A DNA stretch of 64,000 nucleotides from NCBI RefSeq assembly GCF_900099835.1, contig NZ_FNKP01000001.1, positions 124,001 through 188,000 of the forward strand. Reading direction: 5' to 3'. A model generated the notes under the pieces. It was not told the origin of the DNA and searched no databases. It worked only from the letters and a program-made list of their open reading frames with translations. The DNA comes from Paraburkholderia fungorum. Lineage in GTDB: Bacteria; Pseudomonadota; Gammaproteobacteria; Burkholderiales; Burkholderiaceae. How positions within the stretch are numbered: position 1 is the first letter of the stretch; every line of letters starts with the position of its first letter. Below are positions 9,454 to 17,375 of the stretch, piece by piece. The translations under genes and the position numbers were made by a program.

Positions 9454-9481
9454 CAGGATCAAATCGTTCAGGAAGCCAATC

Positions 9482-9841
9482 GTGAAAGTCGATTCCACAA
9501 CCAATTCGAATCTGCCGGCGTTGAAAGACGCCGTGTCCCGCTCCCAGCAGAGCGACGCCAGCGCAGCGAGCGCCGACACCACGCAGAGTGCTGCGACGTC
9601 GGCGACGCAAACCGCGGGCAGCACGTCGGGCGACGCGAGCGTCAGCCTGTCGGGTTTGTCGCAGCATCTGCTGAGTCAGGCGGGGTCCGGCTCCGGCGAC
9701 ATCGACACCGCGCATGTCGCGTCGATCAAGCAGGCCATCGCGAATGGCACGCTGCAGATCGATTCGAGCAAGATCGCCGACGGCGTGTTGCAGACGGCGC
9801 GCGACCTGTTGCAGAACAAGACCTCGTCGACCGGCAACTAA
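9482..9841 (+). CDS. flgM: FlgM, anti-sigma-28 factor
   Basis: Inhibitor of the flagellar sigma factor FliA that is exported through the finished hook-basal body, releasing late gene expression. The protein has 119 residues, is Ser/Ala/Thr-rich and presumably disordered in its N-terminal half. Its C-terminal region IDTAHVASIKQAIANGTLQIDSSKIADGVLQTA carries the conserved FlgM helix pattern. The start codon is GTG at 9482 with AGGAAG upstream. Gene position after flgA and before flgN is standard. Its target FliA is encoded about 1.5 kb downstream on the other strand. Confidence 0.93.
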   Translation: MKVDSTTNSNLPALKDAVSRSQQSDASAASADTTQSAATSATQTAGSTSGDASVSLSGLSQHLLSQAGSGSGDIDTAHVASIKQAIANGTLQIDSSKIADGVLQTARDLLQNKTSSTGN

Positions 9842-9935
9842 TCGACACAGTGCAGTGTGGTGAAGTGGCCGGCGACGTTCGACAAACTCGGCTCGCGAAT
9901 CGTGCGCGAGCCGGCGTGTTTAGCGAGTTGTTGAG

Positions 9936-10382
9936 ATGAAAGACGCCCTGCTTGCCACCCTCATCGAAGAATATTCGACTGTCGAGGCGTTCGCCTCGAT
10001 TTTGACGCTCGAAACCAGAGCGTTGACCGCGGTCTCGCCGGTCGAACAATTGCCGCCGATCATCGAGAAGAAAACGGAACTGATCGGCGTGCTCGCGAGG
10101 CTCGAAGCCGCGCGCGACGCGCAACTGGCCGAGCTGGGTTTTCCGGCCGGCTGGTCCGGCATGGAGCTGGCGGCCAGCACCGACACGCGAGTCGCCGAGC
10201 AATGGGCGCTGCTGCAAAAAGCGGCCGACCGCGCGCGACGCGTGAACACCAGCAACGGCGAGCTGATCCGCGTTCGGATGGACTACAACCAGCGGGCATT
10301 GGCCGCGTTGCAGGTAAACGTGCCGCGCAAAGCCAATTTCTACGGCCCGGACGGACGGATTCCGTCGCAAGTCGAGGTGTGA
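9936..10382 (+). CDS. flgN: FlgN, export chaperone for FlgK/FlgL
   Basis: Cytoplasmic chaperone of the hook-filament junction proteins, 148 residues and predicted mostly helical. Sequence typical of the family includes LIEEYSTVEAFASILTLE at the N terminus and a long middle helix VSPVEQLPPIIEKKTELI. It follows flgM by 94 bases and shares its sigma-28 promoter. The ribosome site is weak (GAGTTGTTGAG), so expression may depend on flgM transcription. flgK and flgL themselves are not in the window; they would be expected beyond flgJ. Confidence 0.88.
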   Translation: MKDALLATLIEEYSTVEAFASILTLETRALTAVSPVEQLPPIIEKKTELIGVLARLEAARDAQLAELGFPAGWSGMELAASTDTRVAEQWALLQKAADRARRVNTSNGELIRVRMDYNQRALAALQVNVPRKANFYGPDGRIPSQVEV

Positions 10383-10456
10383 TGATTGTCTGAGGCGGGT
10401 CCGGGCGGCGCCTGCGCGCCGCTTTACAGGCCAGTTGATCTGCTTCGTTTGAACGA

Positions 10457-10487
10457 AAAAAAGGCTCGTCTTTGACGAGCCTTTTTG
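10457..10487 (+). terminator. Rho-independent terminator after flgN
   Basis: A perfect 10-bp stem (10461-10470 with 10474-10483), AAGGCTCGTC with loop TTT, flanked by A-rich sequence on the left and a T tract on the right. It would end the flgA-flgM-flgN unit and could also act in the opposite direction. Confidence 0.9.
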
Positions 10488-10662
10488 CTTTTTCGGCCAC
10501 CTGTTTTTCAATTCCCCTCCCCACGACTCCCGGCATTAGCCATCCGGCTAGCTGGCGCACAGACGCGCGACGCGTTGAAATGACAGACCTGTCGAGCTTC
10601 ACGCCGTCAGCCGGTTCCTGTGTCTGAACCTCATGACGGCGGCTCCCCAACCACTAGCAGGA

Positions 10663-10683
10663 GTGTGTAATCGTGTGTATAGT
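10663..10683 (+). promoter_or_regulatory. Putative hicAB promoter/operator
   Basis: GTGTGTA occurs twice in direct orientation (10663-10669 and 10673-10679), with a 10-base period. The second copy runs into an extended -10-like TATAGT (10678-10683) only 15 bases upstream of hicA. HicB proteins with ribbon-helix-helix tails usually repress their own operon, so the repeat is a plausible operator. This is inference from position. Confidence 0.4.
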
Positions 10684-10697
10684 AAGAGGAGTACCGC

Positions 10698-10880
10698 ATG
10701 AACAGCGCCGAGGTCGTCAAACTGATTCAAACCGATGGCTGGCGTCTGATCCGCATATCGGGCAGTCACCATCACTTCCGGCACGCGGTAAAACCCGGTC
10801 TCGTGACCATCCCGCATCCGAAAAGGGATCTGCCGCCCGGCACCCTGAACAGCATCCTGAAACAGGCAGGCCTGAAATGA
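10698..10880 (+). CDS. hicA: HicA-type toxin (mRNA interferase)
   Basis: Small (60 residues) double-stranded-RNA-binding-fold RNase of the HicA/YcfA family that cleaves mRNA when its antitoxin is lost. The family core is plain: N-terminal helix MNSAEVVKLIQTDGW, then RISGSHHHFRH, where the second His of GSHH corresponds to the catalytic histidine, then VTIPHPKRDLPPGTLNSILKQAG. The start ATG has AAGAGGAG upstream. Its stop overlaps the hicB start by four bases (ATGA). It is an accessory pair lodged between the flgAMN unit and fliA. Confidence 0.92.
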   Translation: MNSAEVVKLIQTDGWRLIRISGSHHHFRHAVKPGLVTIPHPKRDLPPGTLNSILKQAGLK

Positions 10881-11287
10881 AGAACTTGATTTTCCCGATC
10901 GCGATCGAGCCTGGCGACTCAGGCCACGCATTCGGTGTAGTGGTGCCCGACATTCCGGGTTGCCACTCGGCGGGCGACACGCTTGAAGAAGCCTACGCCA
11001 ACGCCAAAGAGGCCATCGAGGCGCATCTCGACACCTTGCTCGACGAAGGCATGCCCATTCCCGAACGGCGCACGCTCGACGAACATCGGCGTAATCCTGA
11101 GTTCGCGGCGTTCACATGGGGCTTTGTCACCACGCGCAATATTCCTGCGCTGAAGAAAGCAGTCCGCATCAATATCTCGCTGCCCGAGGTGCTGGTCCAC
11201 GAGATCGACACATATGCGCAGGCGCGCGGCATGTCGCGCTCCGCATTTCTCGCTCTCGCCGCGGAACACGAGATGGCTGACGCATGA
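10877..11287 (+). CDS. hicB: HicB-type antitoxin
   Basis: Antitoxin partner of the preceding toxin, 136 residues. The N-terminal half (MKNLIFPIAIEPGDSG, GVVVPDIPGCHSAGDTLEEA) is the degenerate RNase-H-like HicB domain. The C-terminal part (VRINISLPEVLVHEIDTYA, ARGMSRSAFLALAA) is a ribbon-helix-helix DNA-binding domain, implying autoregulation. The true start is the ATG overlapping the hicA stop, although the frame is open further upstream. Convergent fliA follows 50 bases downstream. Confidence 0.92.
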   Translation: MKNLIFPIAIEPGDSGHAFGVVVPDIPGCHSAGDTLEEAYANAKEAIEAHLDTLLDEGMPIPERRTLDEHRRNPEFAAFTWGFVTTRNIPALKKAVRINISLPEVLVHEIDTYAQARGMSRSAFLALAAEHEMADA

Positions 11288-11337
11288 ACAACACAGTGGG
11301 TTGAGCGCATCGCGCCAGAACACCAACTGTCCAGTCG

Positions 11338-12072
11338 TCAGTTTGCCTCGGCGTTCGCCCAGGCCATTTCACGCAGCCGAGTGCGCAAACGCGCTACGGC
11401 CTGGCTGTGCAACTGGCACACCCGCGATTCGCTCACTTCCATCACCGCGCCAATTTCGCGCAAGTTCATGCCGCGTTCGTAGTACAGCGACATCAGCAGC
11501 TTCTCGCGATCCGGCAGGCGGTCGATCGCTTCCACCAGCGCCGAGCGCAGGCTGTCGTCGAGCAGCGCGGAGAGCGGATCGGAATGATCCACGCAATAGC
11601 GGTCGAGAAACGGCTCGTCGTCGGCGGAACGGTCGAAGTCTTCGTAATAGATCAACTGGCTGCCATGCAGGTCCTGCAGCATCGACTGATATTCGTCGAG
11701 CGGCATTTGCAGTTGCCCGGCAATCTCGGCTTCGCTCGCCGAACGGCCCAGGTTCTGCTCCACCTTGTGCACCGCCGTTTCGACTTCACGCGACGTGCGC
11801 CGCAAGCTGCGCGGCAACCAGTCGTTACTGCGCAATTCGTCGAGCATCGCACCGCGAATCCGCTGGCTCGCGTAGGTCTCGAACTGCGCGCCCTGATCTT
11901 CCTTGTAGCGCCCTGCCGCATCCAGCAATCCGATCATGCCGGCCTGGATAAGATCGTCGAGATCGACGCTCGCCGGCATCTTGGCGACGATCTGCAAGCC
12001 GAGACGACGCACCAGCGGTGCGTACTTCGTCAGAACTTCGGCTTGGGAAATCTTTCCCTGAGCGTTATACAT
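11338..12072 (-). CDS. fliA: FliA, flagellar sigma factor (sigma-28)
   Basis: Alternative sigma factor for late flagellar, motor and chemotaxis genes, 244 residues. Region 2 includes LVRRLGLQIVAKMP and DLDDLIQAGMIGLLDA; region 4 ends with ERGMNLREIGAVMEVSESR, the helix-turn-helix that reads the -35 box. The ATG at 12072 with AAGGGGAG upstream fits the usual start MYNAQGKIS. It is last in the flhF-flhG-fliA unit. Target promoters are readable in this window upstream of flgM, motA and fliC, and its inhibitor FlgM is encoded nearby. Confidence 0.96.
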   Translation of the reverse strand: MYNAQGKISQAEVLTKYAPLVRRLGLQIVAKMPASVDLDDLIQAGMIGLLDAAGRYKEDQGAQFETYASQRIRGAMLDELRSNDWLPRSLRRTSREVETAVHKVEQNLGRSASEAEIAGQLQMPLDEYQSMLQDLHGSQLIYYEDFDRSADDEPFLDRYCVDHSDPLSALLDDSLRSALVEAIDRLPDREKLLMSLYYERGMNLREIGAVMEVSESRVCQLHSQAVARLRTRLREMAWANAEAN

Positions 12073-12100
12073 CGTGCTCCCCTTGTCCTCGTGCCGCCTC

Positions 12101-12970
12101 TCAGGCGTGCTGCGGTGACGGTTGATCGGCGTGTTGCGCCGCTGTAACGGTCGCAGGCGCCCGCCAGGGCGTTTGCGACGACATCGCTGGCCGCATCGGC
12201 CAGTACTGCAATTCGGCGGCAAGGTGCCGAAAGTCGCGCGCGGCAGGTGTCGACGGGAATGCATCGACGACACAACGCGACAACTCCTGGGCTCGCGCCA
12301 TCCGCGCATCGGCGGCAATGCAACCGGCGTCTTCCAGCGCCACCGTCAGGTAGCGCCCGGCCACGCCGGCGAGATTCATGAAAATGGTGTGCGCGTCGTT
12401 CACGCTCTGCACGTAATTGACCAACACGCGGAACTGCGCGATGGCGTGCGCGAAGTGCAACCGTTTCATGCACGCGTACGCATCGGTGATCGCCTGGGCC
12501 GACATCCGCGCGACGACCATCACGTCCTGCGCCTGCCGCGCGAATGGCGACAGCTGGCCCTGTTCATCGAGTTGTGCGTCGATCAGCACGATGTCGGCGG
12601 TGCCGCCCAGCAGCACGTTGAATTGCTGCGTCGTGTGTCCTTCGCGATTGGCGCGCGAGGCCGCCAGCACCGAAAAACCGAGCGGATGACGGGCGGCGGC
12701 ATCGTCGAGCGTCATCTCGCCGCGCATCACGGCAGCGAAATTGCCCGCGCCGCGCAAGCCGCCGAGCAGCGCGCTGACCGAGCGCTCGCCCACACATTCG
12801 TCGATCACGAGCACGTCCTTGCCCTGCTGCGCAAGCGCTGCCGCGAGGTTCACGACCACCGTCGTGCAACCGACGCCCACCGGTCCGCCCGTCACCGCGA
12901 TCACGCGTGCGCCGGTGCGGGTCAACAGTCGCCGCAGTCCTTCTGCCTGATCCGAGATGAGCTTATCCAA
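12101..12970 (-). CDS. flhG: FlhG-like (FleN/MotR) MinD-family protein with degenerate Walker A
   Basis: In other bacteria FlhG is a MinD-type ATPase that, with FlhF, sets flagellar number. This 289-residue protein keeps the fold signature (VIAVTGGPVGVGCTT at residues about 23-37, VLVIDE near 53-58, later IVLIDAQLDEQ). However, both lysines of the canonical KGGxxGKT loop are missing, and the P-loop lysine position reads TGC, a cysteine. It may therefore bind nucleotide poorly or act as a pseudo-ATPase. The start appears to be TTG at 12970 behind GAGGTCC, overlapping the flhF stop by 8 bases. Confidence 0.85.
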   Translation of the reverse strand: MDKLISDQAEGLRRLLTRTGARVIAVTGGPVGVGCTTVVVNLAAALAQQGKDVLVIDECVGERSVSALLGGLRGAGNFAAVMRGEMTLDDAAARHPLGFSVLAASRANREGHTTQQFNVLLGGTADIVLIDAQLDEQGQLSPFARQAQDVMVVARMSAQAITDAYACMKRLHFAHAIAQFRVLVNYVQSVNDAHTIFMNLAGVAGRYLTVALEDAGCIAADARMARAQELSRCVVDAFPSTPAARDFRHLAAELQYWPMRPAMSSQTPWRAPATVTAAQHADQPSPQHA

Positions 12971-14915
12971 AGCGGACCTCGTGCTGTTCGGCGGTCGAGC
13001 GTGCGGACAGCGCGGAGAGCAGCGCGGGAATATCGTCGGCGTGCGGCACGAATGGCGAGTTGTCTCGCGGTATGCAGAACGCGCTCTTGATCAAAAATTT
13101 CTTCGTGGCGACGTACAGGTTTTCCGGCACCTTCTGACCAGTCGACACGTAATGCACCGGCAGCTTGTAGCGGATCACCGTATCGAGCACGCCGCCCAGG
13201 TTGGTGGCTTCGTCGATCTTGGTCAGGATGCAGCCGGCGAGCGGCTGTTGATCCGGCGCGCGCTGATAGGCCTGCACGACTTCGTTGAGCGTGTCGCCGT
13301 GGCTCGTTGCGTTGAGCAGCAACAGGCGCTGCACCGGCTGACCGGCGCGGCACAGCATCGCAATCTGATCCGAGACCAGACGGTCGCGCTGGCTCATGCC
13401 GATCGTGTCGATCAGCACGATGTGCTTGTTGCGCAATTCGGAGAGCGCGAGTTGCAGATCGGCTCCGTCCTTCACCGCGTGAACCGACACGCCGAGAATC
13501 TTGCCGAAGATGCGCAGTTGTTCGTGGCCGCCGATCCGGTAGCTGTCGGTGGTCAGCAGTGCGACCTTGCTGGCGCCGAAGCGCATCACGCAGCGCGCGG
13601 CGAGCTTCGCCGTGGTCGTGGTCTTGCCGACGCCCGTCGGGCCCATCAGCGCGAACACGCCGCCGCGCTCCATCAGCGCGTCTTCGTCTTCCATCACCGG
13701 CAGGTTCGATTCGAGCACGGTGCGAACCCACTCCATGCCGGCGTCCATGTTGTCGACTTCGGCAGGCAGGTTGTCGACCATCATCTGCACGAGTTGCGCG
13801 GAAAAACCAGCAGCGAACAGGTGCTTGGTGAGCGCGGCGCGCGCCGGGCTGCGGCGCTGGCGATCGCCCCACAGCAGACCGGCAAAGTGTTCTTCCATCA
13901 TGCCGCGCATCGACGACAGTTCGTTCATCACGGTGTCGTTGACGACCTGCTCCATGCGCGCCTTGATCGCTTCGGCGACGGCTGCGGGCGTGCGGGCTTC
14001 ATCGACGGTCGGCATCGGCGCGATCTTCTGCGCGTTGCGGCGGGCGGCGACCTGCGCCGCTTCGCGGGCCCATTCGGGCGTGTCGGCGGCTTGCGGGCCG
14101 GTGACCGGCGGCGTGGCGACCGCGCTGACTTCGACTGCTGCGCCGAGGCCCTTCGCGGTGGCGACCGACGGCGTCATCGACGACGGACGCGAGCTATGCG
14201 CGCCGTCTTCCTGTTGCTGGTCTGCGGCGATGCGACGTGCATGGTCGATCAGCCAGGGGTTCGATTCGGCCATCGTGCGCGGCGCGTTGGTATCGGCGGT
14301 CGCGGTGACCGGCGAAGGCGCTACACCCGCCGCCTTCAGCAGGTCGGCGCGCATGTCTTCCGACAGACGCGTGGCCGCTGCGCGGGCGCTCGGAACCGGT
14401 TGAACCGGGACTGGGGTAGCGCTGGCGGTCGTGGCGGGCAGCGAGTTGCCCGGTGCGGCGGCGGCAATCGCTGCGGAGATGGCGGAAGGGATCGTCGAAG
14501 GAATCGCTGCGGGAGCACCCAGCGGCGCATCGTTCGCCAGCAGATTCGCGGACAGACCGGCCGGCAAGCTCGGCGGCATCGCGTCAGCGCCTGCTTCCGG
14601 GCTCGCGCCGAACACCGACGAGAACACGTCGGGCATGCTGCTCGCATACGGATTCGCCTGCATCGGCGGCAGCGCACGCGGTGCGCCGAATGATGGCAGT
14701 CCAGCGCCCGTATTCATCGGTGCGCCCTGGCCATTCGCGCCCTGGCGAGCCTTGGGCGTGATGGACGCGAGATCGCTGTCGGCCAGCGCGACGATTTCGA
14801 CGCTGCCGTCGTCCATCGTACGGTTGGACAACACGACTGCGTCTGCGCCGAGGGCTTCACGGACGAGACGCAGAGCATCGCGACTAGTCGCACCGATAAA
14901 TTTACGAATGTTCAA
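12963..14915 (-). CDS. flhF: FlhF, SRP-like GTPase
   Basis: Signal-recognition-particle family GTPase controlling where and how many flagella are assembled. In its 650 residues, the N-terminal basic motif MNIRKFIGATSRDALRLVREALG is followed by a long Ala/Pro-rich linker, an N-domain and the G domain. The P loop GPTGVGKT is at residues about 425-432, DTIGMSQRD is the G3 region and LTKIDEA the G4 motif. The start appears to be TTG (14915) with GGGGGT upstream. It is the first gene of the flhF-flhG-fliA unit; a 357-bp gap separates it from flhA. Confidence 0.94.
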   Translation of the reverse strand: MNIRKFIGATSRDALRLVREALGADAVVLSNRTMDDGSVEIVALADSDLASITPKARQGANGQGAPMNTGAGLPSFGAPRALPPMQANPYASSMPDVFSSVFGASPEAGADAMPPSLPAGLSANLLANDAPLGAPAAIPSTIPSAISAAIAAAAPGNSLPATTASATPVPVQPVPSARAAATRLSEDMRADLLKAAGVAPSPVTATADTNAPRTMAESNPWLIDHARRIAADQQQEDGAHSSRPSSMTPSVATAKGLGAAVEVSAVATPPVTGPQAADTPEWAREAAQVAARRNAQKIAPMPTVDEARTPAAVAEAIKARMEQVVNDTVMNELSSMRGMMEEHFAGLLWGDRQRRSPARAALTKHLFAAGFSAQLVQMMVDNLPAEVDNMDAGMEWVRTVLESNLPVMEDEDALMERGGVFALMGPTGVGKTTTTAKLAARCVMRFGASKVALLTTDSYRIGGHEQLRIFGKILGVSVHAVKDGADLQLALSELRNKHIVLIDTIGMSQRDRLVSDQIAMLCRAGQPVQRLLLLNATSHGDTLNEVVQAYQRAPDQQPLAGCILTKIDEATNLGGVLDTVIRYKLPVHYVSTGQKVPENLYVATKKFLIKSAFCIPRDNSPFVPHADDIPALLSALSARSTAEQHEVRFG

Positions 14916-15272
14916 GCTGGACCCCCGATGAGGTAAACGGACTAACGGACCGGCAACATACCGCTTCCCATTGAGATCAATTATTGCGAAAGCCGTCGAG
15001 CGACGATCGATGGATAAAGACCGTTAAAGGTAGGCAATTCGCACGATGGGGAGATGGCGGATGTCACGCGCACGGGCGCATGAAGCGCGTTTGCGCGGGC
15101 ACAGCGCGTAGCTGCGCGAGCGGCGCGGCAAGGGTCGGTAAGGCAATCCCTGGCTGCCGTCGCCCGCACGCGACGATCCGCCGGATACGCGCAGGAAAAA
15201 GCATCGCCCAAATGAAAACCGGCGCTCTATCGAGCGCCGGTCGAACCGCCTGGGTTGAGTATGCGCAACGCG
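14916..15272. other. Intergenic region flhF/flhA
   Basis: This 357-bp gap contains the flhA terminator hairpin at 15214-15241. The remaining 270 bases should hold the promoter of flhF-flhG-fliA on the minus strand. I see no convincing sigma-70, sigma-54 or sigma-28 boxes and no coding sequence with a recognisable product. Confidence 0.5.
15214..15241 (-). terminator. Terminator downstream of flhA
   Basis: A perfect 10-bp GC-rich stem (15218-15227 paired with 15232-15241, loop of 4). On the minus strand a short T run follows, so it would end the flhB-flhA transcript 32 bases after the flhA stop. Confidence 0.85.
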
Positions 15273-17375
15273 TCAGGCGTGCGCGCCGATCTGATTCACG
15301 ACCCGCACGTTGCGCGTGTCGGGCACCTCGGCGTACGAGAGCACCTTCAGCTGCGGCAGACTGCGGCGCAGGAAGCGCGCGATCATCGGCCGCAATGCGT
15401 GCTGAACCAGCAGCACGGGCGCGAGGCCCGCGTTCTGCTGACGCGTCATCGCCTTCTGTGTTTCGTTCAGCAGCGTGTTCGCCAGCCCCGGTTCGAGGCC
15501 GGGATTCGCGCCGGTCGACAGCGCCTGCGACAACACCCGTTCCAGATTCGAGTCGAGGCCCATCACCTGCATGTCGCCGGTTCCGGGGAACCACTGCTGC
15601 GTAATCGCGCGACCGAGCGCGAGCCGCACGGCGGCGGTGAGATCGTGCGCGTCGGTGATCTTCGGCGTGTGTTCGGACAGCGCTTCGAGAATCGTGCGCA
15701 TGTCGCGGATCGGCACGCCTTCTTCCAGCAGGTTCTGCAGCACCTTTTGCAGCGTGGTGAGCGGCAGCACCTTCGGCACCAGATCGTCGACGAGCGACGG
15801 CGTGTCCTTCTGCATCCGCTCGAGCAACGACTGCACTTCGCGGCGGCCGAGCAGTTCCGATGCATGCGTGACGACCAGGTGATTCAGGTGGGTCGCGACC
15901 ACCGTGCTCGAATCGACCACGGTGTAGCCGTACACCTGCGCCTGTTCGCGCAGATTCGTGTCAATCCAGATGGCCGGCAAACCGAACGCGGGGTCTTGCG
16001 TCGGCGTGCCCGGCAACGCGGCGGACACCTGCCCCGGGTTGATAGCCAGCCACTGCCCCGGATACGCCTCGCCGACGCCCACTTCGACGCCCTTGAGCGC
16101 GATCCGGTAACCGTTCGGCCGCAGTTCGAGGTTGTCGCGGATATGAATGACCGGCGGCAAGAAGCCGATTTCTTGCGCGAACTTCTTGCGGATGCTCTTG
16201 ATCCGCTTCAGCAGTTCGCCGTCCGAGTTCTTGTCGACGAGCGGAATCAGCCGGTAGCCGACTTCGAGGCCGAGCGTGTCGATCATCGTCACGTCGTCCC
16301 AGCTTGCTTCGGTGTTCTCGACCGGCGCGGTCACGGCCGGCGTGATGTCGACCAGCGACGGGCCGTTCTTGCGCTCGTCGGCACGCTTCTTCATGGTCCG
16401 GCCAAGCTGGATCAGACCGCCGCCCAGCAACAGAAACGCGAAGTGCGGCATGCCCGGGATCAGGCCCATCAGCACCAGAATGCAGCCCGTGATCATCAGC
16501 ACGCGCGGATTCGTGAAGAGCTGGCCGGTCAGTTGCGTGCCGATGTCCTCGTTGGTCGCGACGCGCGACACGATCACACCGGCGGCCGTCGAAATCACCA
16601 GCGACGGAATCTGCGCGACGAGGCCGTCACCGATGGTCAGCAGCGTGTAGTTCTTGCCTGCCGCGGCAAAGCTCATGTCGTGCTGGACCATCCCGACAAT
16701 CAGCCCGCCGATGATGTTGATCACCATGATCAGCAAACCGGCGATCGCATCGCCGCGCACGAACTTGCTCGCGCCGTCCATCGAACCGTAGAACTCGGCT
16801 TCCTGCGAGACTTCCGAGCGACGCTTGCGGGCCGCATCTTCGTTGATGAGACCCGCGTTCAGGTCGGCGTCGATCGCCATCTGCTTGCCGGGCATCGCGT
16901 CGAGCGTGAAGCGCGCGGACACTTCCGCGATCCGCCCCGCGCCCTTGGTAATCACCATGAAGTTGATGACCATCAAAATGATAAAGACGACGATACCGAC
17001 CGCGAAATTGCCGCCCACGAGGAAGTGGCCGAACGACTCGATCACCTGACCGGCCGCATCGGGGCCGGTGTGGCCTTCGAGCAGCACGATCCGCGTGGAC
17101 GCGACGTTCAGCGACAGGCGCAGCAGCGTCGAGAACAGCAGCACGCTCGGGAACGCGGCGAAGTCGAGCGGCTTCATCGTGTACATGCTGACGAGCAGCA
17201 CCATCACGGAAAGCGCGATGTTGAACGTGAACAGCAGGTCCAGCAAAAACGGCGGCAACGGCAAAATCATCATGCCGAGGATCATGCAGATCAGCACCGG
17301 CCCGGCGAGGGCTCTCAAATTGGCGGTACTGAAGGCATCCGGCCGTCGGGACAGGAATCCGGCGCGAGCGTTCAT
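15273..17375 (-). CDS. flhA: FlhA, type III flagellar export gate
   Basis: Major export-gate membrane protein, 700 residues. The N-terminal half has about eight hydrophobic segments (e.g. LAGPVLICMILGMMILPLPP, VGIVVFIILMVINFMVITK). The FHIPEP-family signature SEVSQEAEFYGSMDGASKFV lies near residues 190-210 in the cytoplasmic loop. The C-terminal soluble half (from about 330) is the chaperone-docking domain. The start ATG overlaps the flhB stop by four bases, so flhB and flhA are coupled. A terminator follows. Confidence 0.97.
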   Translation of the reverse strand: MNARAGFLSRRPDAFSTANLRALAGPVLICMILGMMILPLPPFLLDLLFTFNIALSVMVLLVSMYTMKPLDFAAFPSVLLFSTLLRLSLNVASTRIVLLEGHTGPDAAGQVIESFGHFLVGGNFAVGIVVFIILMVINFMVITKGAGRIAEVSARFTLDAMPGKQMAIDADLNAGLINEDAARKRRSEVSQEAEFYGSMDGASKFVRGDAIAGLLIMVINIIGGLIVGMVQHDMSFAAAGKNYTLLTIGDGLVAQIPSLVISTAAGVIVSRVATNEDIGTQLTGQLFTNPRVLMITGCILVLMGLIPGMPHFAFLLLGGGLIQLGRTMKKRADERKNGPSLVDITPAVTAPVENTEASWDDVTMIDTLGLEVGYRLIPLVDKNSDGELLKRIKSIRKKFAQEIGFLPPVIHIRDNLELRPNGYRIALKGVEVGVGEAYPGQWLAINPGQVSAALPGTPTQDPAFGLPAIWIDTNLREQAQVYGYTVVDSSTVVATHLNHLVVTHASELLGRREVQSLLERMQKDTPSLVDDLVPKVLPLTTLQKVLQNLLEEGVPIRDMRTILEALSEHTPKITDAHDLTAAVRLALGRAITQQWFPGTGDMQVMGLDSNLERVLSQALSTGANPGLEPGLANTLLNETQKAMTRQQNAGLAPVLLVQHALRPMIARFLRRSLPQLKVLSYAEVPDTRNVRVVNQIGAHA

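Noticed and set aside
8836..9939. 367-codon plus-strand frame overlapping flgA and flgM
   Set aside because: It is out of frame within two recognised genes and shows Arg-rich shadow composition.
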